Positions 8,608 through 17,084 of a stretch of 48,084 nt of DNA are shown here, one piece after another. The notes beneath the pieces were generated by a model. That model did no database searches. It was not told where the DNA came from and saw only the letters and a list, made by a program, of their open reading frames with translations. The position numbers and the translations under genes are program-made. Where the stretch lies: positions 1 through 48,084 of the forward strand of contig DJIW01000075.1 of NCBI GenBank assembly GCA_002433805.1, written 5' to 3'. Numbering within the stretch: position 1 is the first letter of the stretch; each line of letters starts with the position of its first letter. Source of the DNA: Competibacteraceae bacterium UBA6584. GTDB lineage: Bacteria; Pseudomonadota; Gammaproteobacteria; Competibacterales; Competibacteraceae.

Positions 8608-10668
8608 TCAAGCGGCGGAGTCAGGCAACCAATGCTGGAGGAGCGCGGCGAGCGCGGCCATTTCGTAGGGTTTGGCGAGGTAATCGTCCATGCCGCTGGC
8701 CGCGCATCGCGCCCGATCTTCCGCCATGGCGTTCGCGGTCATCGCGATCACCGGCGTGGGCGCAACATCTTGCTGTCGTTCCCAGCGCCGGATTTCCCGA
8801 GCCGCCGTGTGGCCGTCCATGACCGGCATTTCCACATCCATGAACACTAAGTCGTAGCGACCCTGCCTGAATTTTTCCGTCGCTTCCAATCCGTTGCCGG
8901 CGATTTCGTAGGTGGCGCCGATCGCGGCCAACATGCTGGAAGCCACCAGTTGATTGACTTCGTTATCCTCCACCAGCAGCACGTGCCGGGTCCGTGCGGG
9001 AGCCGGTTCGGCTCGGGCCTCGCCGGCGCGCGAACCGACCGAGTTTTTATCCGGCGGCTCCGCGGGCGCGGTTTCGGCCGCTTGCGCGAACGAGGGCGCC
9101 GGACCGGCACTTTCCAACGGCAGCGAAAAACTGAAGCGCGTTCCCTGACCGGAGCGGCTTTCCACCCGCAACGCACCGCCCATGGCTTCCACCAAATCCT
9201 TGCAGATGGCCAGACCCAGCCCGGTTCCGCCGTACTTGCGGGTCGTCGTTTGATCGGCCTGAGTGAACGGTTTGAACAATTTCTGGATGCCGTCCTCGTC
9301 CATGCCGATCCCGGTATCCCATACCTGAAACGATACGAGCGCCCGATCCGAGTCGGGTTCCACCAGCAGCCCCACCTCGCCTCGCTCGGTGAATTTGACC
9401 GCGTTATCCAGCAGGTTGATCAGCACCTGCCGCACCCGGGTCGGATCGCCTTGCACTTGATCCGCCAGGCCCGACGCTATATCGACCTTGACCGCCACGC
9501 CCTTGACTTGAGCGCGTTTCATGGTGACGGCGGCCACCTCCTCCACCGTCCGCTTCAGGTCGAAGGGTATCCGCTCCAATACCAGCCGGCCCGCTTCGAT
9601 TTTGGCCAGATCGAGCACCTCGCCGATCAAGTTGAGCAGATGCTGGCCGGCGGTGTGAATCCGCTGAGAATAATCCCGTTGCACCGGCGTCAGCGTTTCC
9701 CGATCCAGCAGTTGCGCGAAACCCAAAATAGCGTTCATCGGCGTGCGCAACTCGTGGCTCATCCTTGACACGAAATCCGACTTGGCGCGGCTCGCGCGCT
9801 CCGCTTCATCGCGCGCGCGCCGCATCTCGCCCCAGGCCCGCAATAGCTTGTCGTTCGACTGTTTGAGCTGGCGCGCGAACAGAATGCCGATCAGGGTGAC
9901 AGCGCCGATCACCAACACCACCCACACCGTTTCGGTGGTTTTGTAGCGATCGCGCTGGGCGGCCAACTGAGCTTCCAGACTTTCCAGCCGGTGCTGGCTT
10001 TCAAAAAACAACCGGTTGGCGTTTTCGTTGAGCCGGAAGAAAAACGAGGGCAGGCGCTTGAAATAGGTGAGCAGATCGCGGGTGACCGCCAACAAACCCT
10101 CGCCGTTGTTCTGGCTCCGGCTGTCGTCGCGCAGGATCAACAGGTTCTGTAATTCATTGATCTTGACTTTGATCTGATCGAGATGGGGGGCCAGTTCGAT
10201 GATTTCCATCACGTAATTCTGGTCGCTCGCATCCGGTTTGAAGGTCGCCTGCCGGACCATCTGGTCCATGCCCTCCACGTTGAGGTAAATCAACTGCTGG
10301 ACCTTACCGCCGTCTTTCAATACCTCGAGATCGTGCTCGAGTTTGGCGACTTTTTTGAGTATCTCGGCGCCGGTTTTTTCTTGAGCGACGCGACCGCTCG
10401 CCATGCCCATCCGATAGACATCCATCTCGATGCCTTGAATGGTGCGGACGATTTCCTCGCCGACGAACAGGCGCGCCCGTTCGTTGGCGCTTTTCTCGCC
10501 CAATTCATCGACCAGGCCGGAAAACAGCTTATTCAGCCCCACGATGAGCAGGAAGCCGACGAAGAATAAGCCGATCAGCCAGAGGAAACGCCAGGGGGAC
10601 GCGACCGTGGAGTCGCTTGTCGGCGGCTTCGCGGGTGGGCCGGCGTCCCCCTCGACCTCAATGGTCAT
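8608..10668 (-). CDS. membrane hybrid sensor histidine kinase with C-terminal receiver
   Basis: The protein has 686 residues. Membrane segments lie at about 27-47 and 247-265 and enclose a roughly 200-residue helical periplasmic sensor. After a linker coiled coil come the HisKA domain with the phospho-accepting His305 (MSHELRTPMN), an HATPase domain with the N box (NLLDNAVKF, about 418-426), DTGIGM (451-456) and GTGLGL (481-486), then a Pro/Ala linker and a receiver with Asp611 (DVEMPVMDG) and Lys666. It has no HAMP domain, no DNA-binding output and no Hpt domain, so it must signal to a partner elsewhere. The gene upstream, 29 bases away, encodes a periplasmic binding protein that probably presents the signal to it. 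Confidence 0.93.
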   Translation of the reverse strand: MTIEVEGDAGPPAKPPTSDSTVASPWRFLWLIGLFFVGFLLIVGLNKLFSGLVDELGEKSANERARLFVGEEIVRTIQGIEMDVYRMGMASGRVAQEKTGAEILKKVAKLEHDLEVLKDGGKVQQLIYLNVEGMDQMVRQATFKPDASDQNYVMEIIELAPHLDQIKVKINELQNLLILRDDSRSQNNGEGLLAVTRDLLTYFKRLPSFFFRLNENANRLFFESQHRLESLEAQLAAQRDRYKTTETVWVVLVIGAVTLIGILFARQLKQSNDKLLRAWGEMRRARDEAERASRAKSDFVSRMSHELRTPMNAILGFAQLLDRETLTPVQRDYSQRIHTAGQHLLNLIGEVLDLAKIEAGRLVLERIPFDLKRTVEEVAAVTMKRAQVKGVAVKVDIASGLADQVQGDPTRVRQVLINLLDNAVKFTERGEVGLLVEPDSDRALVSFQVWDTGIGMDEDGIQKLFKPFTQADQTTTRKYGGTGLGLAICKDLVEAMGGALRVESRSGQGTRFSFSLPLESAGPAPSFAQAAETAPAEPPDKNSVGSRAGEARAEPAPARTRHVLLVEDNEVNQLVASSMLAAIGATYEIAGNGLEATEKFRQGRYDLVFMDVEMPVMDGHTAAREIRRWERQQDVAPTPVIAMTANAMAEDRARCAASGMDDYLAKPYEMAALAALLQHWLPDSAA

Positions 10669-10697
10669 GCGCGACCTTCAATGGGACATCCGCTGGA

Positions 10698-11498
10698 TCA
10701 TTGGACTGCGGTTTTATTATCGAGAAAACCGTGCTTGCGAAAGATCGCTTGTCCTTCCTCGGAAGCGGCGTGGGCCATGAACCGACGGGCCGCATCCTGG
10801 TTTTTCGAGAACGTCAGCACATTCAACAGCAGGGCCTGCGGTTTCGCCACTTTTGGATCCAAATCGATGACCTCGACCGCCACGGCGTTATCGGGGAAAA
10901 AGCCGGTGGCTCGCCAGTTCATCACCGCGTCGGCTTCACCTTTCTTCATGGCGCTGTTGAGGCTGCGCGAATCGGAAGACAGCGAGAGCGCTTTGTCGAC
11001 GATTTGTTGATAAATCCCGAGAGAATCCAGGATGCGCTTGGTTTCCTGACCGACGCTGCCGCTGGCCGCATCGCCGATGATCACGGTCACCTCCTCGCGC
11101 AGCAGATCCTTGGGATCGTTTTTAAGCTTCTTGGGATTGCCCTTGGCGGTCATGATGGCCATTTGATTGTAGCCGACGGTGACGACTTCGCCGAGCAGGC
11201 CCTCGGCCAAATGTTTCGCCCGGTAAGTCGGCTCGCCCGGCAGATATAAATCGCCTTGCCCGCTCTTTTTGGCGCTCTGGTAGAGGTCTTCCGATCCTCC
11301 CTGAGACAGGGTGACCTTGATCTTTTCCTTTTGCTCGAAGGCTTGGGCGATTTCGGTCATGGGCCGGATCATGGTGATGCCGCAGTAGATCAGCAATTCG
11401 GGCTGGGTCGGTTGTTGGCTGAATGCGCTGTTGGAAAAAACGGTCAAGCTTCCCAAGAGCCAAGTCCAAGCCGCCTTACGAATCAATGCGTTTAACAT
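10698..11498 (-). CDS. periplasmic substrate-binding protein, molybdate-binding (ModA)-like
   Basis: This 266-residue protein has a signal peptide (about 1-27, SNSAFSQ). It has a type II periplasmic binding fold: LLIYCGITMIRPMTEIAQAFE at the N-terminus, LSQGGSEDLYQ, and the GEADAVMNW segment typical of ModA and related oxyanion or tungstate binders. No ABC permease or ATPase gene is near. It is instead followed after 29 bases by a hybrid histidine kinase, so a sensing role is more likely than transport; that is inference from context. The ligand cannot be told from sequence. The ATG is preceded by AAAGGAT. The family assignment is fairly safe, the function is not. Confidence 0.8.
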   Translation of the reverse strand: MLNALIRKAAWTWLLGSLTVFSNSAFSQQPTQPELLIYCGITMIRPMTEIAQAFEQKEKIKVTLSQGGSEDLYQSAKKSGQGDLYLPGEPTYRAKHLAEGLLGEVVTVGYNQMAIMTAKGNPKKLKNDPKDLLREEVTVIIGDAASGSVGQETKRILDSLGIYQQIVDKALSLSSDSRSLNSAMKKGEADAVMNWRATGFFPDNAVAVEVIDLDPKVAKPQALLLNVLTFSKNQDAARRFMAHAASEEGQAIFRKHGFLDNKTAVQ

Positions 11499-11959
11499 AA
11501 TCGATCCTTTAGTTTGAAAGTCTCATCGCCGCGTGCGGCACCCTCGTGTCCGCCGCCACAACCGCCTGCCCAAGCAATCCTTGAGCCAGAGGCGTCCGAA
11601 CCGTTTTTTCGGGGCGCGGTGTCGCCAGAACAGCTCCAGATCCTCGTATTAATCAGCTCTAACGACTAGATTTTAAATAAATTTCGGACGCCGCCGCCGG
11701 GAGCGGCCGCCGCGGGCGGCTTCGGCCACGGTGGATCGCAAAGGCTATGGGTTGCCTCGCGCGTCAACGCTCGATCACCCGATGTCGGAAATCCGTCGGG
11801 CCACGCTCGAGCCGCAAATCCGAGCGTCACGCCCGGCGCGCATCGATTTCACTTTCCAGCGCTTCGATCCATTGCTTTCCGCGCGAGACCCCTACAGAAT
11901 TTCCAGACGGTTGTCCTCATCAAACCCGGTTCCTTATTCACCCGCGCTCGGAGACGCCC
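11499..11959. other. 461-base stretch without a recognisable gene
   Basis: It separates the minus-strand binding protein from the plus-strand lipoprotein and so should carry promoters in both directions. An AT-rich island at about 11646-11685 (TTTTAAATAAATTT) stands out in otherwise GC-rich DNA and is the best place for a promoter, although no clear -35/-10 pair could be fixed. Just after it lies a very GC-rich patch (about 11688-11720) able to form hairpins. The frames that cross it toward the lipoprotein are arginine-rich shadows. Confidence 0.5.
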
Positions 11960-12637
11960 ATGTTCTCGCATCCATTCGGAAAAAACCTTCTCGCCGCCGG
12001 CGTGGCGGTCGTCCTTATCGCCGGTTGCGCCACCGCGCCCGACGGACGCCTAGACGACCGACAGCAAACCGTCGCCGAGGGCGCGGTGGTCGGCGCGCTG
12101 GTGGGGGGGCTGCTCGGGGCCGCCGTCAGCGACGATCACAAGGGACGGGGCGCGTTGATCGGCGCGGCGGCCGGCGGGCTGCTCGGGGCCGGCATCGGCA
12201 ACTCGATCGCGGAGCGCAAGGCGCAATACGCCCAGGAGGAAGATTTCCTGGTCGCGGAAATCCAGCGCAATCAGGATTTCATCGCGGAGGCCGATGCGGA
12301 AAACGAACAGCTCTACCGAGACATCGACCGCCTGGAGCGCGAATCGCAACGGCTGGCGCGCGACTATCGGGCCGGCCGGGCCAGTCGGGACGCGCTGGCC
12401 GCCCAACAAACCAGCCTGCAAAAACAACTGGAGAAAGCCAAGCGGATCAACGCGCTGGCTGAAAGACAGCTGGCGGACGCCAGCGAGGTGCATCAAGAAA
12501 CCCGTCAAAAGCGCGGCCCGCAGGATCGTTACACCAAGCAACTCGAAACCAACGTGGTTCAGTTGAAGGCGACCCGCCAGCAAGCCGGGCAGAACGTCTC
12601 CCGCTTGCAGGGGGTCTACGACACCATGACCATCTGA
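11960..12637 (+). CDS. lipoprotein with glycine-zipper segment and coiled coil
   Basis: This 225-residue protein has an N-terminal signal with lipobox IAGC (Cys at about residue 22), so it should be lipidated. Residues 38-78 form a glycine-zipper-like segment (GAVVGALVGGLLGAAVSD, then GALIGAAAGGLLGAGIGNS), seen in outer-membrane lipoproteins that insert into or span membranes. From about 85 onward the protein is strongly helical and charged, a predicted coiled coil. The frame is open upstream, but the ATG at 11960 with GGAG before it and an immediate signal peptide decides the start. It is followed by a second coiled-coil lipoprotein and TPR genes. The precise function is unknown. Confidence 0.82.
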   Translation: MFSHPFGKNLLAAGVAVVLIAGCATAPDGRLDDRQQTVAEGAVVGALVGGLLGAAVSDDHKGRGALIGAAAGGLLGAGIGNSIAERKAQYAQEEDFLVAEIQRNQDFIAEADAENEQLYRDIDRLERESQRLARDYRAGRASRDALAAQQTSLQKQLEKAKRINALAERQLADASEVHQETRQKRGPQDRYTKQLETNVVQLKATRQQAGQNVSRLQGVYDTMTI

Positions 12638-12675
12638 AGGACTCGCTTCACCGTTATGACCCAGGGGAATGACCC

Positions 12676-13176
12676 ATGAAATCATTTATTTTGAGCGGTG
12701 TTGGGCTCGCTTTGCTGGCGCTGGCCGGTTGCGCCGCCGACCCTTCCAACGATCCGCGTTCGGGCGGATTCTTCGGCGGGGCGCGCGGCCTCGCCTCCGG
12801 CGACTACGACCTTCGCCAGCAACAGTTGCGCGAGGAACGGGACGATTCCCTGAGCGAACTACGATCCTTGCGCCGCGAAGGCGCGGCCTTGGAAACAGAG
12901 CGGGCGATGAGGGCCGATGAGGTCGCCGCGCAACGGCGGCAGCTGGCGGCGTTGCAATCTCGCAATCAAGAGATGGCCCGCCGGATCGAACAGCTGCGCC
13001 GCTCCAAGGCCGCCACCGAACAGCGGACCGCCGAGATGCGCCGCAAGCAGCAGCGGCTGACTCGCGATATCCGACAGTTCGAAGCCGAACTCGACCGAGG
13101 CCAGCTCAGCGCGCCCCAGGCCGACGCCAAGCGGCTGAGCCTGGAGCGCCAGTACGACGCCATCGAAAAGCTTTAA
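12676..13176 (+). CDS. small coiled-coil lipoprotein
   Basis: This 166-residue protein has a signal peptide with lipobox LAGC (Cys19). After a short Gly-rich linker (GGFFGGARG), residues 45-160 are almost entirely heptad-like charged helix (many RQQQL, ELRSLRRE and QRRQLAALQ patterns), a predicted coiled coil. The start has AGGGGA upstream. It begins 38 bases after the preceding glycine-zipper lipoprotein and shares its lipoprotein-plus-coiled-coil plan, which suggests that the two act together. No enzyme motif is seen. It is not Lpp or Pal. Confidence 0.82.
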   Translation: MKSFILSGVGLALLALAGCAADPSNDPRSGGFFGGARGLASGDYDLRQQQLREERDDSLSELRSLRREGAALETERAMRADEVAAQRRQLAALQSRNQEMARRIEQLRRSKAATEQRTAEMRRKQQRLTRDIRQFEAELDRGQLSAPQADAKRLSLERQYDAIEKL

Positions 13177-13208
13177 GCCGTTTTGGCGATCCGCGCGACG
13201 GCGACCGC

Positions 13209-13919
13209 ATGAACGCCTTCCACCCGTGGCTCGCGCCGCTGCTCGCCCTCGCGCTGCTCGCGTCGCCGGCCTGCGCGCAAACCGTCGAGCAGAGCCGATA
13301 TTACATCCAACAGATGATCGAACTGGCCGCCGCCCACGACGAAAACGGGGTGACGACCCTGCAACGGGTGCTGGAACAAGGCCCCAAGCCGGCCCCCGCC
13401 GACGCGGACGCCGCCCGAGCCGCCCTGCAACGCGGGTTGACGGCGCTGGAACAAAACGAGTTGACGGCGGCTTTGAGCGCGTTTCAGCACGCCAGCCGAT
13501 CCGATCCGGGCAACGTCGAAGCCGTCAATCACCTGGGCCTGCTCTACCGCAAATTGAACCGGCTGGCCGAGGCGGAAATCGCCTTGCAGCAAGCGCTGGC
13601 CCTGGAGCCTTCCCGCGCGGTCGCCTGGTTTCAGCTCGCCCAGGTTTACGGATTGCAAAACGACAGCCGGCGGGCCGTGGGAGCGCTGTCCAACACCTAT
13701 CGCTTCGCCCGAAATCCGATGCGGGCCGAGGAAATCTTGCGCAACATCGCCGAAAACGAAGCCGCCGACAGCTTGCGCAACGCCGCCCTGGAGACCTTGC
13801 GGCTCCACGGCCTTCCGGTGCAAGCGGTCATCGTGCCGCCCTTGAGCCCCAATGCTGAAATCGCGCCGCTGAAGGCTCCGGCCGGTTCGGCGCGTCCCAC
13901 CGCCCGGTCGGTTCCATGA
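13209..13919 (+). CDS. periplasmic TPR-repeat protein
   Basis: This 236-residue protein has a signal peptide (about 1-23, SPACAQ). TPR-like helices occupy about 75-165 (ALQRGLTALEQNELTAAL, then VNHLGLLYRKLNRLAEAE and AWFQLAQVYGLQNDSRRA). The N-terminal segment YYIQQMIELAAAHDENGVTTL recurs nearly intact in the next gene, and the TPR blocks align as well, so the two are tandem paralogues. This copy ends in a Pro/Ala tail and has no protease domain. Its stop overlaps the next start (ATGA), indicating coupled translation. It probably acts as a periplasmic protein-protein adaptor; the partner is unknown. Confidence 0.82.
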   Translation: MNAFHPWLAPLLALALLASPACAQTVEQSRYYIQQMIELAAAHDENGVTTLQRVLEQGPKPAPADADAARAALQRGLTALEQNELTAALSAFQHASRSDPGNVEAVNHLGLLYRKLNRLAEAEIALQQALALEPSRAVAWFQLAQVYGLQNDSRRAVGALSNTYRFARNPMRAEEILRNIAENEAADSLRNAALETLRLHGLPVQAVIVPPLSPNAEIAPLKAPAGSARPTARSVP

Positions 13920-15334
13920 AACCCGCGTTCGCCGCGCTGGCCCTGATCGCCCTGCTCGCCGCCGCGCGGGCCAACGCCGCGCCCGGTCAATATGAAACCA
14001 TCGACTACTACGTCCAACAGATGATCGCGCTGGCCGCCGCCAACGACGCGACCGGCGCGCAAACCTTTCGAGAGCAATTGGAACAGCTCGCTCGACCGGA
14101 AGCGGGCGATTCCGCCAAGGCGCGGCCCCACCTGCGGCAGGGATTGGATTATCTGAATCAAAACCAACTGAAGGAGGCGCTGGCGGCGTCCCGGCAAGCC
14201 TTCATCCTCGATCCCGCCGATTCCGCGATCGCCGGCCAACTCGGGCTGATTTATCTGCGGTTGAACCGGCTCAAGGAAGCCGAACGGCTGTCGGTTTACG
14301 CGCTCTCGCTCGCGCCGGGTCAAGCGGCGACTTGGCTAACCTTGGGTGAGATCTACGGACAAGCCGGCGACGGACCGCGCGCCGCCGGCGCATTCGTCAA
14401 TGCTCACCGCTGCGCTGAAACTCCGGCTCAAGTCGCCGAAACCTTACAGCGGTTGACAGCGGCCGAGCGCGCGCCGGCGCTCCAGGACGGCGCGCGCTCG
14501 GCCTTGCGCCTCATCGGCAATGCGGCGGCCCCGACGGTTCAATCACCCGCCGCGACCAACGCGACCGCCAGTCCCGCGCCTTCTCAAACGCCCGCGACCG
14601 CCGCGCCCGCCCGAGCGAGCGCCAACGGTTCCGAGACGGCAGGCGGCATCCTAGGGTCGATCGCCCGCCGGCTGGAGAACTTGGCCGGGCCGAAAGGCAA
14701 GGCCGAAACCGGAGCGCCGTCCGCCGCCAAAACGGACGGCGGCGGCCCCGGCCAACGGATTTACCAGCGCGGCATCCGACTCACTTGCCTGATCGTCACT
14801 TCTCGCAACGGCAAAACCGTCAACCTGGGTAGCGGCGTGCTGGTTTCGGCCGATGGGCGGGTCATCACCAACCACCATGTGATTGAAAAGGCCGACAATC
14901 TCGCGGTTCGCTGCGGCGAGCGCGAATCCGCCGCCACAGTGCTCAAACACAGCAAAAAACCGGATTTGGCGCTGCTGTCCACCGCGCTTGCGAGTCCGGA
15001 TACGTTCGCCTTGAACGAAAGCTACAGCCAAAGCCTGATCGGCCGGGACGTATTCGTAATCGGCAACCCCTACGGTTTGGAAGGCACCTTCTCGACCGGG
15101 GTGATCAGCGGCCTGCGCGAAATCGACGGCGTCCGCCACCTGCAAATCTCCGCGCCGGTCAGTCCGGGCAACAGCGGCGGACCGGTGATCTTGCGGGATG
15201 GAACGGTGATCGGCATTACCGCCATGGGCCTCAAGGCCGGTCAAAATCTCAATTTCGCCATCGCGTCCGTCGAGGTGCTCGCCAGCGGCTTGTTCGATGC
15301 AAGCCGGATGAGAAGCCAGCCGCCCGACCCCTAG
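13916..15334 (+). CDS. periplasmic TPR protein fused to a trypsin-like (HtrA-type) serine protease domain
   Basis: This 472-residue protein has a signal peptide (about 1-22, ARANAA). The TPR-like region at about 25-200 is paralogous to the preceding gene. A Pro/Ala/Thr linker (200-280) leads to an S1 protease domain (about 285-460). The catalytic triad is visible: His321 in TNHHV, Asp350 in KKPDLALL and Ser420 in SPGNSGGP. No PDZ domain follows, unlike DegP or DegS; the TPR half may take the place of a substrate-binding module. The gene converges with the FHA-protein gene, with only 4 bases between the stops. It probably cleaves an envelope substrate linked to its neighbours (inference). Confidence 0.9.
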   Translation: MKPAFAALALIALLAAARANAAPGQYETIDYYVQQMIALAAANDATGAQTFREQLEQLARPEAGDSAKARPHLRQGLDYLNQNQLKEALAASRQAFILDPADSAIAGQLGLIYLRLNRLKEAERLSVYALSLAPGQAATWLTLGEIYGQAGDGPRAAGAFVNAHRCAETPAQVAETLQRLTAAERAPALQDGARSALRLIGNAAAPTVQSPAATNATASPAPSQTPATAAPARASANGSETAGGILGSIARRLENLAGPKGKAETGAPSAAKTDGGGPGQRIYQRGIRLTCLIVTSRNGKTVNLGSGVLVSADGRVITNHHVIEKADNLAVRCGERESAATVLKHSKKPDLALLSTALASPDTFALNESYSQSLIGRDVFVIGNPYGLEGTFSTGVISGLREIDGVRHLQISAPVSPGNSGGPVILRDGTVIGITAMGLKAGQNLNFAIASVEVLASGLFDASRMRSQPPDP

Positions 15335-15338
15335 CCGT

Positions 15339-17084
15339 TCATTGCACCGCGCCCAGTTCCAGCACGTAGCCGCCCACGACCAAAAATTCGTTCGCTCTGG
15401 CAGTGGTGGCGGTGTCCTTGCCTGGAATCAGCACATCCAGCAGTTCGCCCGTGGGCGCCAAACGATAAGCCGACATGCTCTGACTCTCCAGATGCACCCA
15501 CCAGTCGTCGCGGCGCGCTTGCAACAACAGATGCCGCCGCGACAAACCCAGGTATTCGGCGTTGATGCCGGCGGTCTTGGCGGCCCGTCCGCCCCAGCGC
15601 AGGGCGTGCGGGTCGGCCAGCAAGCGCGGCGCGAGGTCCGCTTCCACCCCGCGCCCGAAGCTCACCGCCCGCTCGCGCGGCACCGGCAACGCCAGCGGCG
15701 CGGGCAGGCGCAGCCAGCCCACATACTGCAAATTCATCGGGGGCGGCGCGTCTTGAAAGGCCAATTCCAAATCGTCGAACGGCTCCCACAAACCCGGCAG
15801 CGCCAGCGGCGTCGAGTATCCGTCCACCTCGCCGAACACTTGGTCAGTGTTGTCGACCCGCACCCAGGCGGCGGCTTCGGGATGCTCGCTCGGCACCACG
15901 TGGCCGGTCCGGCTAAAACCAATTCGCCAGTCGCTGATACCGGCGGCCGCATAGGTGGACAGGCGCTGCAAGGCTACGCCCGCCACCCGCAAGATCGCCG
16001 CCGGCCGCTGGGGAATCCAGGTCTGTTGATCGGCCGCCGGCTCGGGCAGCGAGGTCGAGGTCGCCGGATCCGGCCAGCGCATCGTCCGGGTCGGCGCGAA
16101 GCCCTCCTCATCGTCCAACGGCGGCGCGCTCAAAAGATCGTCGAATTCGACCGACAGATCCAGCATTGGCTCGCGCCGGCCCCAAACGTCGGTGGCCGGA
16201 TAGACTTCCTCCAGCGCCGTCAGCGGTTCGTCCTCCAGTTCCGCCAGCCGTTCGGCCGCCGGCGCGGTTTCCGGAGGCTCCGGCCGCGCCGGCGCGGCGA
16301 CCACCCGCCGCTCCGAGGCTTTTAGCGCCTGCGCCATGCTGGCCGTCCCCGGCGCCGCCCGCACGCGCAAGGCCCGTCCCCGGCGGTCGCGCACCAGGAA
16401 ACCGCCGTCGCCGTCATCGCTCAGATTCAGCGCGTTCGGCGGCTCCGACAGCGCATCGACCTGGGCCGAGGCCCCGGAACGCAGCACCAACAAGACCGAT
16501 TCTCCGTTCATGAACGGCCATCCCTCGACGGCGAAACTGCTGGCGCGCCGGTCGGCGTTCAACAAGGTCAGGCGCTGGCCGGCGTAGATCGGCCCGAGTT
16601 CCCGCCAATCGTCCTGGCCTTCACCCGCCGCTTGAACCCGAAACAGCGGAGAATCGACGGCGGACGGCACGTAGATCGCCCGTCCGAACAAAAATTGGAC
16701 TTCGCCCGGCCGCAGCAGCGGATCGCCCTGCACCCGATAGCGGACCGTCGCATTTTCCGCCAGCGCGTGGCTCAATTGCCGTTCGTGCAAGCGGCGCAGT
16801 TCCTGCAACAGCGTTTCCCGAGCCCCGCCATCATCCAGCCGGTCGTCCCGCAGGAACTCCTTTTCGGGAACCCGAATCACCACGTGGCTGTAACAGCTCT
16901 CCTGATGCTGGCGGCCGACGGGAAGCCGGGGATAACGCCTGAGCGCCTCCAGCAGAAAAACGCCTTCTTGTCCGCCGCGCAGCCGTTCCCACAGCAGCGC
17001 GGCGTTGAACACGTCCGACACCTTGCGCAGGGTCGCGCAGATTACATAATCGGACACGAGCAAGGTATCAGAATGGGTGGTCAT
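15339..17084 (-). CDS. large protein with C-terminal FHA domain
   Basis: This 581-residue protein shows no signal peptide or membrane segment, so it is probably cytosolic. The C-terminal part (about 473-578) reads as an FHA phosphothreonine-binding domain: FGRG (476-479), SRRH (515-518), a WWVHLESQS strand and a final VVGGYVLELG strand. The middle is Pro/Glu-rich (about 260-355) and contains acidic clusters. The N-terminal 250 residues are not recognised. The ATG at 17084 has GAGGA upstream and overlaps the end of the SEDS-like gene by 17 bases, so translation is coupled. A partner kinase is encoded at 20699-23434. It is likely a reader of that kinase's phosphorylation (inference). Confidence 0.78.
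   Translation of the reverse strand: MTTHSDTLLVSDYVICATLRKVSDVFNAALLWERLRGGQEGVFLLEALRRYPRLPVGRQHQESCYSHVVIRVPEKEFLRDDRLDDGGARETLLQELRRLHERQLSHALAENATVRYRVQGDPLLRPGEVQFLFGRAIYVPSAVDSPLFRVQAAGEGQDDWRELGPIYAGQRLTLLNADRRASSFAVEGWPFMNGESVLLVLRSGASAQVDALSEPPNALNLSDDGDGGFLVRDRRGRALRVRAAPGTASMAQALKASERRVVAAPARPEPPETAPAAERLAELEDEPLTALEEVYPATDVWGRREPMLDLSVEFDDLLSAPPLDDEEGFAPTRTMRWPDPATSTSLPEPAADQQTWIPQRPAAILRVAGVALQRLSTYAAAGISDWRIGFSRTGHVVPSEHPEAAAWVRVDNTDQVFGEVDGYSTPLALPGLWEPFDDLELAFQDAPPPMNLQYVGWLRLPAPLALPVPRERAVSFGRGVEADLAPRLLADPHALRWGGRAAKTAGINAEYLGLSRRHLLLQARRDDWWVHLESQSMSAYRLAPTGELLDVLIPGKDTATTARANEFLVVGGYVLELGAVQ

Noticed and set aside
11731..12462. 243-residue frame overlapping the first lipoprotein gene
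   Set aside because: Arg/Gly-rich shadow; the lipoprotein frame has a ribosome-binding site, signal peptide and lipobox.
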